A model generated the notes under the pieces. That model did not search any database. It was not told the DNA's origin and saw only the letters and a program-made list of their open reading frames with translations. From Pirellulaceae bacterium (GTDB lineage: Bacteria; Planctomycetota; Planctomycetia; Pirellulales; Pirellulaceae), in contig JAGFJK010000339.1 in the NCBI GenBank assembly GCA_024102795.1, positions 1 to 36,908 on the forward strand: a DNA stretch of 36,908 bases, given 5' to 3'. Below are positions 1 to 8,846 of this stretch, piece by piece; the stretch's first letter is position 1; each line of letters opens with the position of its first letter. The translations under genes and the position numbers were made by a program.

Positions 1-869
1 AGGACCAGCGTGCCTTCGTTGGCGACGTGCAGCGGGTCGAGCCCCAGCAGCTCGCACGCCCCGCGGACGTCCCCCGTCACGGGCAGTTGCCGCTGGTCGA
101 CCAGCAACGTCTTGCCGGCCGCCGCGGCCCACTCGTGCAGCACGGCTGCCACGCCGCCGCGAGTTGCATCGCGCATGGCGCGAATCGGGACACCCGCGGC
201 CCGCAACCGCTCCACCGGCTCAATCAACGGCGCCAGATCGCTGGTCGGCGGAGGTTCGAACTGCAAGCCCTCGCGGCAGGCCATCACCGCCATCCCGTGC
301 CGGCCTACCGGGCCGCTCACCAGCAACTGGTCTCCCGCCTGCAGGTTGGCCGGCCCCGGCCAGCCCGCCTCGACAAACTCCCCCACGCCCGTGGTGGTGA
401 TGAACATTCCATCGGCCGCGCCGCGCGGAACCACCTTGGTGTCGCCGCAGACGATCGGCACCTGGACCCGCCCCGCCGCCTCGGCCACGCTGGCCAGCAC
501 GCGCCGCAGCACGTTTACCGGCAGACCCTCTTCGACAATCAGCGCCAGGCTGAGCCACCGGGGCGTCGCGCCGCTGACCACCAGATCGTTGACCGTTCCG
601 TAGACCGACAGCGAGCCGATATCGCCGCCCGGAAAGAACAAGGGCGACACCACGAAGCTGTCGGTCGTCAGCGCCAACCGGCCGGCCAGCGCGGGCAGTT
701 CGGCCGCATCCCCCAGCGGGTCGAGAAACCGGTTGGCCAGCGCCGGCAGCAGCAGCTCGCGTATCAGCCGCCGCATCAGGCGGCCTCCTTCGCCGTGCGC
801 CAGCGAGATTTTCTCGGACGAGTGGTCGTCCGGCAGAGGACAGGAAAAACCGGCGTGGCTATCGGTCAC
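1..869 (-). CDS. hypE: Hydrogenase maturation protein HypE (3' part missing)
   Basis: HypE dehydrates the carboxamide that HypF places on its C-terminal cysteine, making the thiocyanate that supplies the CN ligands of the NiFe centre. The visible 289 codons translate as an AIRS/PurM-like protein. Near residue 24 is ISLAHGEGGRLMRRL, the HypE form of the N-terminal glycine-rich motif. It is followed by LTTDSFVVSPLFFPGGDIG and GTVNDLVVSGATP, then VCGDTKVV and RDATRGGV. The family is about 330-350 residues, so some 50 residues, including the terminal catalytic Cys, lie beyond the left edge. I chose the GTG at 869; the nearby ATG reading runs into a stop in another frame. It follows hypD by 90 bases and is the last visible gene of hypBFCDE. 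The family call is very sure, the exact start less so. Confidence 0.93.
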   Translation of the reverse strand, partial: MTDSHAGFSCPLPDDHSSEKISLAHGEGGRLMRRLIRELLLPALANRFLDPLGDAAELPALAGRLALTTDSFVVSPLFFPGGDIGSLSVYGTVNDLVVSGATPRWLSLALIVEEGLPVNVLRRVLASVAEAAGRVQVPIVCGDTKVVPRGAADGMFITTTGVGEFVEAGWPGPANLQAGDQLLVSGPVGRHGMAVMACREGLQFEPPPTSDLAPLIEPVERLRAAGVPIRAMRDATRGGVAAVLHEWAAAAGKTLLVDQRQLPVTGDVRGACELLGLDPLHVANEGTLV

Positions 870-959
870 GATGCGATCCCGGAGTCGAGGGGAAATTGCG
901 AATTCCGTAACCCGACGTTGGCATCAGTAGGTCCCCGACCGCCGGCTGGCGGTATCCAT

Positions 960-2060
960 TCACCGCGCCATGCCGCCCGATCCATGGTAGCGGTGATACG
1001 CCGCGCAGGCGCCCTCGGCCGAGACCATCGGCGCGCCGAGCGGCGTGTCGGGCGTGCAGAGCGTCCCGAAGTGTTCGCATTCGGTCGGCTTGATGCGTCC
1101 GGTAAGCACTTCGCCGCCGCGACAAACCTGCTCCGCGTCGCTCGGTCGCCACGACAGGGCAAACCGCCGCGCGGCGTCGTACTTCCGCCACCGGCCGCGC
1201 AGCGCGAGTCCGCCGCCCGGCACGACGCCGATGCCGCGCCACGGGCAGTCCGCCACTTCATACACCTCGGACAGAATCTCTTGCGCCCGGTGATTACCCA
1301 GGTCGGCCGCGCTCCGCGCGTAGCGGTTCGCCAGCTCCGCGCGGCCCGCTTCCAACTGCGTGACGCACTCCAGGATGCCCCACAGCAGATCCACCGGTTC
1401 GAAACCGGTCACCACCACGGGCACCCCGCAGCGCTCCACAAGCTCTCGATAACCCGCACTTCCCGTCACCGTGCAGACATGCCCCGCCGCCAGGAATGCC
1501 TGAATGCGGCACTCCGGGTCGGCCAGCAACTGCCGCATCGCGGGCAACACGCGGACGTGGGACACGAGCAGCGAGAAGTTTTCCAGCCCCAGACGGTCCG
1601 CCTGCTGGACCGCCACGGCCGTGGCGGGTGCGGTCGTTTCAAATCCCACGGCCAGAAACACGACTTGTTGCCGCGGAGACCGCTGGGCGAGTTGCACGGC
1701 ATCCAGCGGCGAGTACACCGGTCGCACCTCGGCGCCGTCGGTGCGAGCTCGCAGCAGGCTGCCGCGACTGCCCGGCACTCGCAGCATGTCGCCGAAACTG
1801 GCCAGCATCACGCCGGGATAAAAGGCCAGCTCAATCGCCCGATCGATCGTTTCCAGAGGCGTCACGCACACCGGGCATCCCGGACCATGCAACAGCTCGA
1901 CTTGCCGCTCCAGCGCGCGGTCGATCCCGTCCCGCAACAGGCCATGCGTTTGCCCACCGCAGACCTCCATCACCGTCCATCGCCGGGTCGCCGCCGAACG
2001 GATCCGCTCGATCAGCGCCGTGCAGACCGCCGGATCGCGATACTCGTCCAGATACTTCAT
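960..2060 (-). CDS. hypD: Hydrogenase maturation protein HypD
   Basis: HypD is the iron-sulfur scaffold which, with HypC, holds the Fe(CN)2CO unit during assembly of the NiFe cofactor. The 366-residue protein has the family length and its three hallmark cysteine regions: CGGQTH near residue 36, GPGCPVCVTP near residue 80, and C-terminal cysteines for the 4Fe-4S cluster (CRGGEVLTGRIKPTEC, then FGTLC). The start ATG lies within the hypC stop (ATGA overlap), so translation is probably coupled to hypC. That pairing makes sense because the two proteins form a complex. No key residue appears to be missing. Confidence 0.97.
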   Translation of the reverse strand: MKYLDEYRDPAVCTALIERIRSAATRRWTVMEVCGGQTHGLLRDGIDRALERQVELLHGPGCPVCVTPLETIDRAIELAFYPGVMLASFGDMLRVPGSRGSLLRARTDGAEVRPVYSPLDAVQLAQRSPRQQVVFLAVGFETTAPATAVAVQQADRLGLENFSLLVSHVRVLPAMRQLLADPECRIQAFLAAGHVCTVTGSAGYRELVERCGVPVVVTGFEPVDLLWGILECVTQLEAGRAELANRYARSAADLGNHRAQEILSEVYEVADCPWRGIGVVPGGGLALRGRWRKYDAARRFALSWRPSDAEQVCRGGEVLTGRIKPTECEHFGTLCTPDTPLGAPMVSAEGACAAYHRYHGSGGMAR

Positions 2061-2305
2061 GGCAGTCGCTCATCTTCTTCCAGCGGCAACTGCCGCAGCA
2101 GTTCCAGCACCTGCCGCGCCTCGGCCGCGTCGATGCGGCTGATTGCCAGTCCCGCGTGCACCAACACGTAGTCTCCCACGGCCGCTTCCGGCACGCACTC
2201 CATACTGACCACGCGGCGAACGTCGCCGAATTGAATCGACGCCTGGCGAAACGGAGCCTCGCCCGGCAACCACTCGATCACCTGCCCTGGAACGGCCAGA
2301 CACAT
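2057..2305 (-). CDS. hypC: Hydrogenase assembly chaperone HypC
   Basis: This small chaperone (82 residues) carries the Fe(CN)2CO group with HypD and then delivers it to the hydrogenase large subunit. It starts MCLAVPGQV; Cys2, exposed once Met1 is removed, is the essential iron-binding residue of the family. The remaining OB-fold-like sequence, including GDYVLVHAGLAISRID, is typical of HypC/HupF/HybG. It overlaps hypD by four bases and lies 13 bases after hypF. The single HypC in the window must serve the single hydrogenase seen here, unless other hydrogenases lie elsewhere. Confidence 0.97.
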   Translation of the reverse strand: MCLAVPGQVIEWLPGEAPFRQASIQFGDVRRVVSMECVPEAAVGDYVLVHAGLAISRIDAAEARQVLELLRQLPLEEDERLP

Positions 2306-2318
2306 GGTTCGCGGAATC

Positions 2319-4565
2319 CTATGTATGCGACGCCGCCAACACGGCCAGTTGCCCGGCCGCCAGACCGCCGTCGTTGGGCGGGATCATTCCCGGCAGACCC
2401 AGCGGAGCGTCGTCGGCGCGCCACTGCTGCCCGATCAGCTCCACCAGCAGTTGATTCTGGAATACTCCGCCGCCGAGGACAACGGGCAGTTGCGGCCAGC
2501 GGCGGCAGGCATGCACGATTCCCGCCGCCAGTCCGCGATGCCAGCGCATCGCCAGCGCGGGTGGCTCCTCGCCTCGACGGCGATCCGCCAGCAGTTGCCG
2601 CAGCATCGGCCGCCAATCCCAGATCAGCGGTTCGTCCCCGTGCGGGACCAGCGGATACGCACCCTCGACCGTTCGATCCGCGACCGCTTCCAGCAGCATG
2701 GCCGGTTGCCCGTCATACTCGGATTCCGTCAATCCCAGGATCAGCACCGCGGCCGCATCGAACAGCCGTCCCGCGCTGCTGGTCACCGGGCACCGAACGC
2801 GCGACGCGATCAGTTGCTGGACTTGCCGGCCAAGTTTTCGGTCCAGTCCGCCTGGCAACATGGCCAGCGCCTCGTTCGGCTCCGTAACCTGGTGCAGCAG
2901 GGCCAGTGCCACGCGCCAGGGTTGCCGGATCGCCGCTTCGCCGCCGGGCAACACGAAAGGCCGCAGCCACCCGATTCGCTCGAATCGGGCCGCGGTCGAG
3001 CGCAGCAGCTCGCCGCCCCACACCGTGCCGTCGCTGCCGTAGCCGGTTCCGTCCCAGGCCACGCCAATCACTTCGCGATCGAGCCACTGCTGTTCCAGCA
3101 TCCCGGCCACGATGTGCGCGTGATGATGTTGCACGGCCAACCGTCGCGAGGATGCCTGCTGAGCGAGCCAAGTCGTGAAGTAATCGGGGTGCAGGTCGTG
3201 GGCCAGCGATTGCTCTTGAAACTGGTACAGCGCCCGCCATCGCGCCAGTTGCCACAGCAGCCGCTCGCGGACAGCCTCCGATTCCAGGTCGCCCAGATGA
3301 GGCCCCAGCACGGCTTGCCCTCCGTTGGACCAGGCGGCGGCCGACTTCATCTGCCCGCCAAGGGCCAGCGAAAGTGAATCACCCGGCAGTTGCAGCGGCC
3401 AGGGTGCATAGCCGCGGGCCAACCGCAGGGCGACCGGCCGATCGGCAATCACCCGCACCACGCTGTCGTCCACCGGCTGCTCGATCGGCCGGTCATGGTG
3501 CAGCCACACGTCGCAGATGCCGTGCAAGTTGGCCTCCGCTGCGGCCACGTCGTACTCCAGCGGCTCGCCCTCGCGGTTGCCGCTGGTACAGACCACGGGC
3601 CGGGCCGCGATCCGCAGCAGCAGTGCGTGCAGCGGCGTCGTGGGCAACAGCAGCCCGACGCAATCCAGCCCCGGATGCACGGATTTGGCAAGCCCGTTGC
3701 CGCTCCGCGCACGTACCAGCACGATCGGGTTCTCGGCGCTGGCCAGCAACCTGGATTCCGTGTCATTTAAGATTGCCAGCCGGTGGGCCTCCGCTAGACT
3801 GCGGACCATCACGGCCAGCGGCCTGGCGGGGCGCGTCTTCCGCTGCCGCAACCGGCGCACCGCGTCGTCGCAGGTGGCATCCACCAGCAGTTGATAGCCG
3901 CCCAAGCCCCGCACGGCCACGATCCGGCCATCGCGCAGATTTTGCCCGGCCAGTTCCAACGCCTGCTCGCCCACCACCGCCTGCCGCGAATCGCCGGCGT
4001 GGCACGTCACGCGCGGCCCGCACGCGGGACAGGCGTTGGTCTCGGCGTGAAAACGGCGGTCGCCGGGCGACGTGAACTCATTCTGGCAGGCATCGCACAA
4101 CGGGAAGTCCGCCATGCTGGTCGACTGCCGGGCATAGGGCATCCGCCGGACGATCGAGTACCGCGGACCGCACAGCGTGCAACTGGTCAGCGGATAGTTC
4201 TGGCGACGCCCGCCGGACTGCAGCACATCGTCTAGACATCCGTCGCAGACCGCTCGATCGGCCGGGACGCGAGCGGCCAGGGGACCGGCGGGCGACTGCT
4301 CGACAATGGCAAAGCCCACGCATCCTGTCGCTGCCACCACTTGCTCCCTGCGCTGTTCCACCTGCGTCCCGGCAGGCAGATGGGCGGCAAGCGATTCGAG
4401 AAACTGAGTGATCGCGGTGGCGTCGCCTTCCACCAGGATCTCGACTCCACCAGCCGTATTGCGCACCGTACCGGACAGTTCGAGCGACTCGGCCAGGCGA
4501 TAGATGGCCGGACGCACTCCCAACCCCTGCACCCGACCGCTCAGAATCACTCGCGTCGCCGGCAT
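2319..4565 (-). CDS. hypF: Carbamoyltransferase HypF
   Basis: HypF uses carbamoyl phosphate and ATP to carbamoylate the C-terminal cysteine of HypE, the first step towards the cyanide ligands. The 748-residue protein has all expected modules in order. An acylphosphatase domain is at the N-terminus (ILSGRVQGLGVRPAIYRLA, residues 7-25). Two paired zinc fingers follow at about residues 105-185 (CDGC...CTLC and CDAC...CPAC). Next comes a YrdC-like domain (about 200-375), then a Kae1-like domain with HHHAHI and GVAWDGTGYGSDGTVWGGE, ending with LGGGVFQNQLL. The length matches the family and nothing is missing. It sits 9 bases after hypB. Confidence 0.97.
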   Translation of the reverse strand: MPATRVILSGRVQGLGVRPAIYRLAESLELSGTVRNTAGGVEILVEGDATAITQFLESLAAHLPAGTQVEQRREQVVAATGCVGFAIVEQSPAGPLAARVPADRAVCDGCLDDVLQSGGRRQNYPLTSCTLCGPRYSIVRRMPYARQSTSMADFPLCDACQNEFTSPGDRRFHAETNACPACGPRVTCHAGDSRQAVVGEQALELAGQNLRDGRIVAVRGLGGYQLLVDATCDDAVRRLRQRKTRPARPLAVMVRSLAEAHRLAILNDTESRLLASAENPIVLVRARSGNGLAKSVHPGLDCVGLLLPTTPLHALLLRIAARPVVCTSGNREGEPLEYDVAAAEANLHGICDVWLHHDRPIEQPVDDSVVRVIADRPVALRLARGYAPWPLQLPGDSLSLALGGQMKSAAAWSNGGQAVLGPHLGDLESEAVRERLLWQLARWRALYQFQEQSLAHDLHPDYFTTWLAQQASSRRLAVQHHHAHIVAGMLEQQWLDREVIGVAWDGTGYGSDGTVWGGELLRSTAARFERIGWLRPFVLPGGEAAIRQPWRVALALLHQVTEPNEALAMLPGGLDRKLGRQVQQLIASRVRCPVTSSAGRLFDAAAVLILGLTESEYDGQPAMLLEAVADRTVEGAYPLVPHGDEPLIWDWRPMLRQLLADRRRGEEPPALAMRWHRGLAAGIVHACRRWPQLPVVLGGGVFQNQLLVELIGQQWRADDAPLGLPGMIPPNDGGLAAGQLAVLAASHT

Positions 4566-4574
4566 GGATGCAGT

Positions 4575-5291
4575 TCAGCCTGATACAGTTCCGCCTGGCG
4601 ATGGCAACTCGCGCGACGGCAGGGCCAGGGGATCACCGAGCGTCCGGGACCGCTGCTGCACGAGGAAGTCGCACCAGGCGTCGAGTCCCTCGCCGGTGGT
4701 GGCGCTGAGCGGAAAGAAAATCATACTGGCCTGGACCTGCCGAGCGTCCGTTTCCGCTCGCTGAACACTGAACGGCACATGCGGCAGCAGATCCAGTTTG
4801 CTGATGACGGTCACCTGGCTGGTGCGGAATGCCTTGGGGTATTTGCCGGGTTTGTCGTCGCCCTCGGTTGTGCTGAGCAAGATCACCCGCAGATGTTCGC
4901 CCAGGTCGTGCGAAGCCGGACAGATCAGGTTGCCGACGTCCTCGATGAACAGAAAATCGAGCCGGCTGGCGGCGACTTGCGGCAACGCTCGGCGAACCAG
5001 CGGCAGTTCCAGGTGGCAGGCTCCGCCCGTCGTGATCTGCGCCGCCGGCGCGTACGGTGCCAACCGTTCGGCGTCGCGTTCGGTGGCAACGTCGCCCACC
5101 AGCACGCCGATCGCAAACCTCGGCCGCAGCCGCTCGGCGGTCTTCTGCAGCAGAGTCGTCTTGCCCGAACCGGGCGACGACAGCAGACGGACGATGAACG
5201 TGCCCTGTCGCTGCAACTCCTCGCGAAATCTGGCGGCGTCCGCGCGTCGTTGCTCGCGCAGGTCCTGCTGAACTTGGATCGTTTGTTGCAT
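4575..5291 (-). CDS. hypB: Hydrogenase nickel incorporation GTPase HypB
   Basis: HypB is a GTPase that, with HypA, inserts nickel into the hydrogenase large-subunit precursor. The 238-residue protein has a P-loop at about residues 40-47 (SPGSGKTT), the GDVATERDAERL stretch, FIEDVGNLICPA (Walker B region) and VISKLDLL (an NKxD-like guanine motif with SKLD). Unlike some homologues it has no histidine-rich N-terminus, so it is not expected to store nickel. It is the first gene of hypBFCDE. About 600 bases of repeat-rich DNA separate it from hydA, so it probably has its own promoter there, which I could not pinpoint. Confidence 0.96.
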   Translation of the reverse strand: MQQTIQVQQDLREQRRADAARFREELQRQGTFIVRLLSSPGSGKTTLLQKTAERLRPRFAIGVLVGDVATERDAERLAPYAPAAQITTGGACHLELPLVRRALPQVAASRLDFLFIEDVGNLICPASHDLGEHLRVILLSTTEGDDKPGKYPKAFRTSQVTVISKLDLLPHVPFSVQRAETDARQVQASMIFFPLSATTGEGLDAWCDFLVQQRSRTLGDPLALPSRELPSPGGTVSG

Positions 5292-5317
5292 GGGGGTGGC
5301 TTTCCAGGCGGCGCTGC

Positions 5318-5375
5318 TCCCTCGCTGACGCTTCGGGCTAAATGGTTTTGCTTCCCTCGCTGACGCTTCGGGTTA
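5318..5375. repeat. Two direct copies of a short CCCTCGCTGACGCTTCGGG repeat
   Basis: CCCTCGCTGACGCTTCGGG followed by C/T-TAA occurs twice (about 5318-5341 and 5352-5375), separated by roughly ten bases. The copies differ at one base. The unit is weakly palindromic (CCC/GGG and GC/GC arms). I know this type of phrase as a dispersed intergenic repeat of planctomycetes, from general familiarity rather than a search. It lies just upstream of hypB, where a promoter would also be expected. Confidence 0.7.
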
Positions 5376-5459
5376 ATTACGCCACCCGTGCATTGCCTGA
5401 GTCTCTTGAAGTTGCGCTTCTCATCGAACCTGCTTCGGCGCCTCCATACAAATCCCTTT

Positions 5460-5835
5460 GGCTCCCTCCCCGGCTTCCGGGGAGGGTTGGGGAGGGGCTC
5501 TTGTGCACCCTGTCTTGACGCAACTGGCACCCGATGGAATCACCCAACACCTGTCACACTCAAGAATTCAGATTCTCAATTGATGTTCGACTCGTCCGAA
5601 ATCCGCGTCCAGCGAGTGGCCATGTGCGAATTGAGCGAGTTGCTTTGCTCCAAAGTCCCGCAGGCCCCTCCCCAGCCCTCCCCGAAGCGGGGAGGGGGCC
5701 AGAGGTATTGTGAGAGGGGGCTCGGCGAAGTCGAGCTGACCATTGGTTTATCATCCCAAGTTCCATACCCAAGACTACTTCAAAGCTGCACGATCTCCTT
5801 CGGGGAGGGCTGGGGAGGGGCTCTTGTGCACTCGT
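5460..5835. repeat. Array of GC-rich palindromic repeats between hydA and hypB
   Basis: Three related segments occur at about 5461-5500, 5662-5700 and 5795-5832. Each is built from CCCTCCCC...GGGGAGGG arms around a short GGCTTCC or GAAGC centre, followed or preceded by CAGCCCTCCCC or its complement. The first and third share the phrase GGGGAGGGGCTCTTGTGCAC. The middle copy is inverted relative to them. No credible gene fits in 5292-5887. The array separates the structural (hyd) and maturation (hyp) blocks and may act as a transcription boundary. A further copy lies at 24430-24475. Confidence 0.75.
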
Positions 5836-5887
5836 TCGAAACCCAACCCGCATCCGCCGAATCCACACACAAATGATAGCGATGGAA

Positions 5888-7180
5888 TCAAACCTTGGTC
5901 AGCTTCAGGAAGTGGGTGGCACAACTGATACACGGGTCGTAGTTGCGGATCAGGTGTTCGCAGCGGCGAGTGGCTTCGGCGTCGTCGTGTTGCAGGACGC
6001 TTGGCAGGTAGGCTCGCAAGTCGCTTTCGATCTGCCCCTGGTTCTGCGAAGTGGGCGGCACGATCTTCGCCTCGGCGATCAGTCCGTCGTCGCCGATCCG
6101 GTAGCGATGATACAACAATCCGCGCGGGGCCTCGGTCGCGTGGCAGCCCTCGCCGGCCCGCGGCTGAAACGGCACGCGGCTCTCGCGCGGCTCGGCCTGG
6201 TACGCGCGGACGATTCGCAGTGCTTCCTCGAAAGCCACGATCAATTCGACCGACCGCGCCAGGATGCTCTGGAAATTATTCTTCATCGGCCAGGGCACGC
6301 GGCAGCGGTCGGCTTCGCGCCAGGCCACTTCGGGCAACTGCTGCCGGCACAGGTTCCAGCGAGCCAGCGGTCCCACCAGGTAGTCCGTCTCGCCAGGCAG
6401 CCGGACGCAGTGCAGCGCGGTGCTTTGCCGCACATGCCGCTCCTCGAAGTGCCGTTCGAACTCCTCCGGCGGAACCTCCAGGCCGTTGGAGCTGGCCACT
6501 TGCCCTTCGTTCATCGGGTACTCGTCCGGATGCCGCAAGGCGACGCAATCGTACGAGCGTTCCAGGTCGGGGAAATCGAACGAGCTGGCCAGCCGCAGCG
6601 TCTCGATGGAGGCCTGCAGGCCCCATTCGAGATCGGGCAGCAACTGCTTCAAATCGGCCGGTCGCGGGGCCCGGTAGAAGCCGCCCACGGTGACATTGAT
6701 CGGATGAATGGCCCGGCCGCCGAGCACGGTCAGCAGTTGATTGCCGATCTTCTTCAGGCGCAGCCCCCGCTCGACCGCCTCGCGGTGATCCGCCGCCAGC
6801 GTGATGCCGCTTTCATAGCCCAGGAAATCGGGAGCGTGAAGCAGGTAGATGTGCAGCGCGTGGCTTTCGATCCATTCGCCGCAGTACAGCAATCTTCGCA
6901 AGGCGCGGATTTCGGGCGGTATCACGAGGCCCAGCGCCTTCTCCAGCGCGTGGCAGGAACTCATCTGGTAGGCCACCGGGCAGATGCCGCAGATGCGGGC
7001 CGTGATGTCGGGCACTTCGCGGATCTCGCGGCCGCGCAGAAAGCTCTCGAAGAACCGCGGCGGCTCGTAGATGTTCAACTCCACGTGCTCCACGCGGTCG
7101 CCGTCCAGCTTGACGTACAGCGCGCCTTCTCCCTCGACTCGCGACAGGGCCTTCACTTCCAGCGTGCGGTTGGCGGGCAT
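5888..7180 (-). CDS. hydA: Group 3b NiFe hydrogenase large (alpha) subunit
   Basis: This is the catalytic subunit, which carries the NiFe centre of a cytoplasmic NAD(P)-linked hydrogenase (sulfhydrogenase type). The 430-residue protein has the N-terminal nickel motif RICGIC (Cys64, Cys67) followed by PVAYQMS, a form typical of group 3b, and the C-terminal motif DPCISCATH (Cys417, Cys420, His423). Seven residues, FLKLTKV, follow His423 and should be removed by the protease encoded at 11053-11505. It is the last gene of hydBGDA, 26 bases after hydD. The subunit order matches Pyrococcus-type soluble hydrogenase I. The family call is firm; the physiological direction (H2 production or uptake) cannot be read from sequence. 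Confidence 0.95.
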   Translation of the reverse strand: MPANRTLEVKALSRVEGEGALYVKLDGDRVEHVELNIYEPPRFFESFLRGREIREVPDITARICGICPVAYQMSSCHALEKALGLVIPPEIRALRRLLYCGEWIESHALHIYLLHAPDFLGYESGITLAADHREAVERGLRLKKIGNQLLTVLGGRAIHPINVTVGGFYRAPRPADLKQLLPDLEWGLQASIETLRLASSFDFPDLERSYDCVALRHPDEYPMNEGQVASSNGLEVPPEEFERHFEERHVRQSTALHCVRLPGETDYLVGPLARWNLCRQQLPEVAWREADRCRVPWPMKNNFQSILARSVELIVAFEEALRIVRAYQAEPRESRVPFQPRAGEGCHATEAPRGLLYHRYRIGDDGLIAEAKIVPPTSQNQGQIESDLRAYLPSVLQHDDAEATRRCEHLIRNYDPCISCATHFLKLTKV

Positions 7181-7206
7181 GCTCCGTCTCCAGTGCGGGG
7201 AATTGA

Positions 7207-7989
7207 CTAAGACCCGGACTCCGACAGGCTTTCACTCACCTCCCGGAACTCGGCGGCGTATCCGTTGAAGCTCCGTGTCAGCCGCAGCAGCTCGTCGGGC
7301 GAGCGCCCGTGGCGCAGGTAGTGTCCGGTCAGGCTGACCAGATTGGCTTGCTCCTTGGGGCCATAGCAGCCGAAGCAGTCGCGGCTGTACGCCGGGCAGA
7401 TCGCCCCGCAGCCAGCTTGCGTGACCGGCCCCAGGCAGGCGATGCCGCGAGCGACCGCGACGCATACCGTCTGCCGCCGCTTGCACTCCACGCAGACGCT
7501 GTACGTGGGCACGCGGGGCTGGCGACCCTGGACCAGCGCCGCCACCAGCTCCACCAGTTGCCGCGTGTTGATCGGGCAGCCGCGCAATTCGAAGTCCACC
7601 ACCACGTGCTCGCCGATCGGCGTGCTGCTGGCCAGCGTCTGGATGTATTCCGGATGCGCATAGACCTGGCTGATGAACTGGTCGACGTCGGCCCAGTTTT
7701 TCAAGGCCTGAATGCCGCCGGATGTGGCGCAGGCGCCGATCGTCACCAGGTAGCGGCACTGCTGCCGGATGTCGCGGATGCGCTGGGCGTCGTGAGCCGT
7801 GGTGACCGAGCCTTCCACCAGACCCACGTCGTAGGGCCCGTCGAGCTGCTGGGTACGGGCTTCGAGAAAGTAGGCGATCTCCACCGCGTCGGCGATGGCC
7901 AGCAGTTCGTCCTCGGCCGACAGCAACGACAACTGGCAGCCGTCGCACGAGGCGAACTTGAACACGGCCAGGCGGGGTTTGCGGACCAT
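7207..7989 (-). CDS. hydD: Group 3b NiFe hydrogenase small (delta) subunit
   Basis: This subunit relays electrons between the NiFe centre and the diaphorase part through three FeS clusters. I start it at [10 protein letters not shown] (260 residues). A longer upstream reading exists but only shadows hydG. The proximal cluster ligands are visible: [10 protein letters not shown] (Cys15, Cys18), GACATSGG (Cys87) and RGCPIN (Cys138). More cysteines between about residues 170 and 215 ([25 protein letters not shown]) would ligate the other clusters. The start codon overlaps the hydG stop by one base (TGATG). It has no twin-arginine signal, as expected for a cytoplasmic group 3 enzyme. Confidence 0.94.
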   Translation of the reverse strand: MVRKPRLAVFKFASCDGCQLSLLSAEDELLAIADAVEIAYFLEARTQQLDGPYDVGLVEGSVTTAHDAQRIRDIRQQCRYLVTIGACATSGGIQALKNWADVDQFISQVYAHPEYIQTLASSTPIGEHVVVDFELRGCPINTRQLVELVAALVQGRQPRVPTYSVCVECKRRQTVCVAVARGIACLGPVTQAGCGAICPAYSRDCFGCYGPKEQANLVSLTGHYLRHGRSPDELLRLTRSFNGYAAEFREVSESLSESGS

Positions 7990-8846
7990 CAGAACTCCTC
8001 CAGATTCAGGTACGGCTCCATCGCGCGGTAGGGGAACACGGGCCCGTCCTTGCAGACGAAGGCGGGACCCAACTGGCAATGCCCGCAGAAGCTCAGCGCG
8101 CAGTTCATGTTCCGCTCCATCGAAATGTAGATGTTCTCCTTGGCCACCTTGCGGGCCAGCGCCTCGAAGATCACGAACCGCATCATGATCTCCGGCCCGC
8201 AGGTCAGGACGCACGTCCGCGGCGCTTTGAGCCGCAAGCGGTAGAACAGGATCGGCACCACGCCGATGTGGCCCTGCCAGTCCGAGTTGCCCAGGTCCAC
8301 GGTCATCTCGACCTCAATCCCCGCCGCCCGCCACTGGTCGAATTCGTCCGTGTACAGCAGGTCGTGCGGCGAGCGGGCGCCGTACAGCAAGAATACGCGG
8401 CCGTAGTCCTGACGATGGCGGATCAGGTGATAGATCGCGGGCCGCAGCGGCGCCAGACCCACGCCGCCGCAGGCGATCACCACATCCTGGCCGCGGACCG
8501 CATCCACCGGCCAGGAGGAACCAAAAGGCCCGCGCAATCCGAGTTGATCGCCCACCTGCAAGCGGGCCAGCGCCTGCGTCACGTTGCCCGCCACGCGGAC
8601 CGTGTGCCCGATCAGACCGCGCCGCTCCGGGTCCGAACTGATCGAGATCGCCGCCTCGCCGCAGCCGGGCAGGTACAGCATGTTGAACTGTCCAGGCCGG
8701 AACCGGAATCGTTCTGCCAGGCCCGCGTCGTCCAGCGCCAGCTCATACGTCGTGATGCCCGGCGCTTCGGGCTTGAGGCTGCGGATGCGGGCGGTATGCG
8801 CCAGCCAGGGACTGGCCGGCGCCGCGCCGGGCGCGGCGGTGCTCAT
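7989..8846 (-). CDS. hydG: Hydrogenase gamma subunit, FAD/NAD(P)-binding oxidoreductase
   Basis: This is the ferredoxin-reductase-like diaphorase subunit that exchanges electrons with NAD(P). I start it at [10 protein letters not shown] (285 residues). This ATG overlaps the hydB stop by four bases, and the longer upstream reading is a shadow of hydB. FAD-binding features include [13 protein letters not shown] and the following AISISSDP. The nucleotide site is [19 protein letters not shown], with LLYGAR and TCGPEIMM further on. The C-terminal [17 protein letters not shown] (Cys249, 254, 257, 265) is the 2Fe-2S binding pattern of the PyrK/HydG group. The sequence alone does not decide between NADP and NAD. 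Confidence 0.93.
   Translation of the reverse strand: MSTAAPGAAPASPWLAHTARIRSLKPEAPGITTYELALDDAGLAERFRFRPGQFNMLYLPGCGEAAISISSDPERRGLIGHTVRVAGNVTQALARLQVGDQLGLRGPFGSSWPVDAVRGQDVVIACGGVGLAPLRPAIYHLIRHRQDYGRVFLLYGARSPHDLLYTDEFDQWRAAGIEVEMTVDLGNSDWQGHIGVVPILFYRLRLKAPRTCVLTCGPEIMMRFVIFEALARKVAKENIYISMERNMNCALSFCGHCQLGPAFVCKDGPVFPYRAMEPYLNLEEF

Noticed and set aside
27-2171. Long plus-strand reading frame (about 714 codons) over hypE/hypD
   Set aside because: It is the complement of two clear hyp genes; its composition is Arg/Gln/His-rich, as expected for an antisense frame in GC-rich DNA, and it has no family resemblance.
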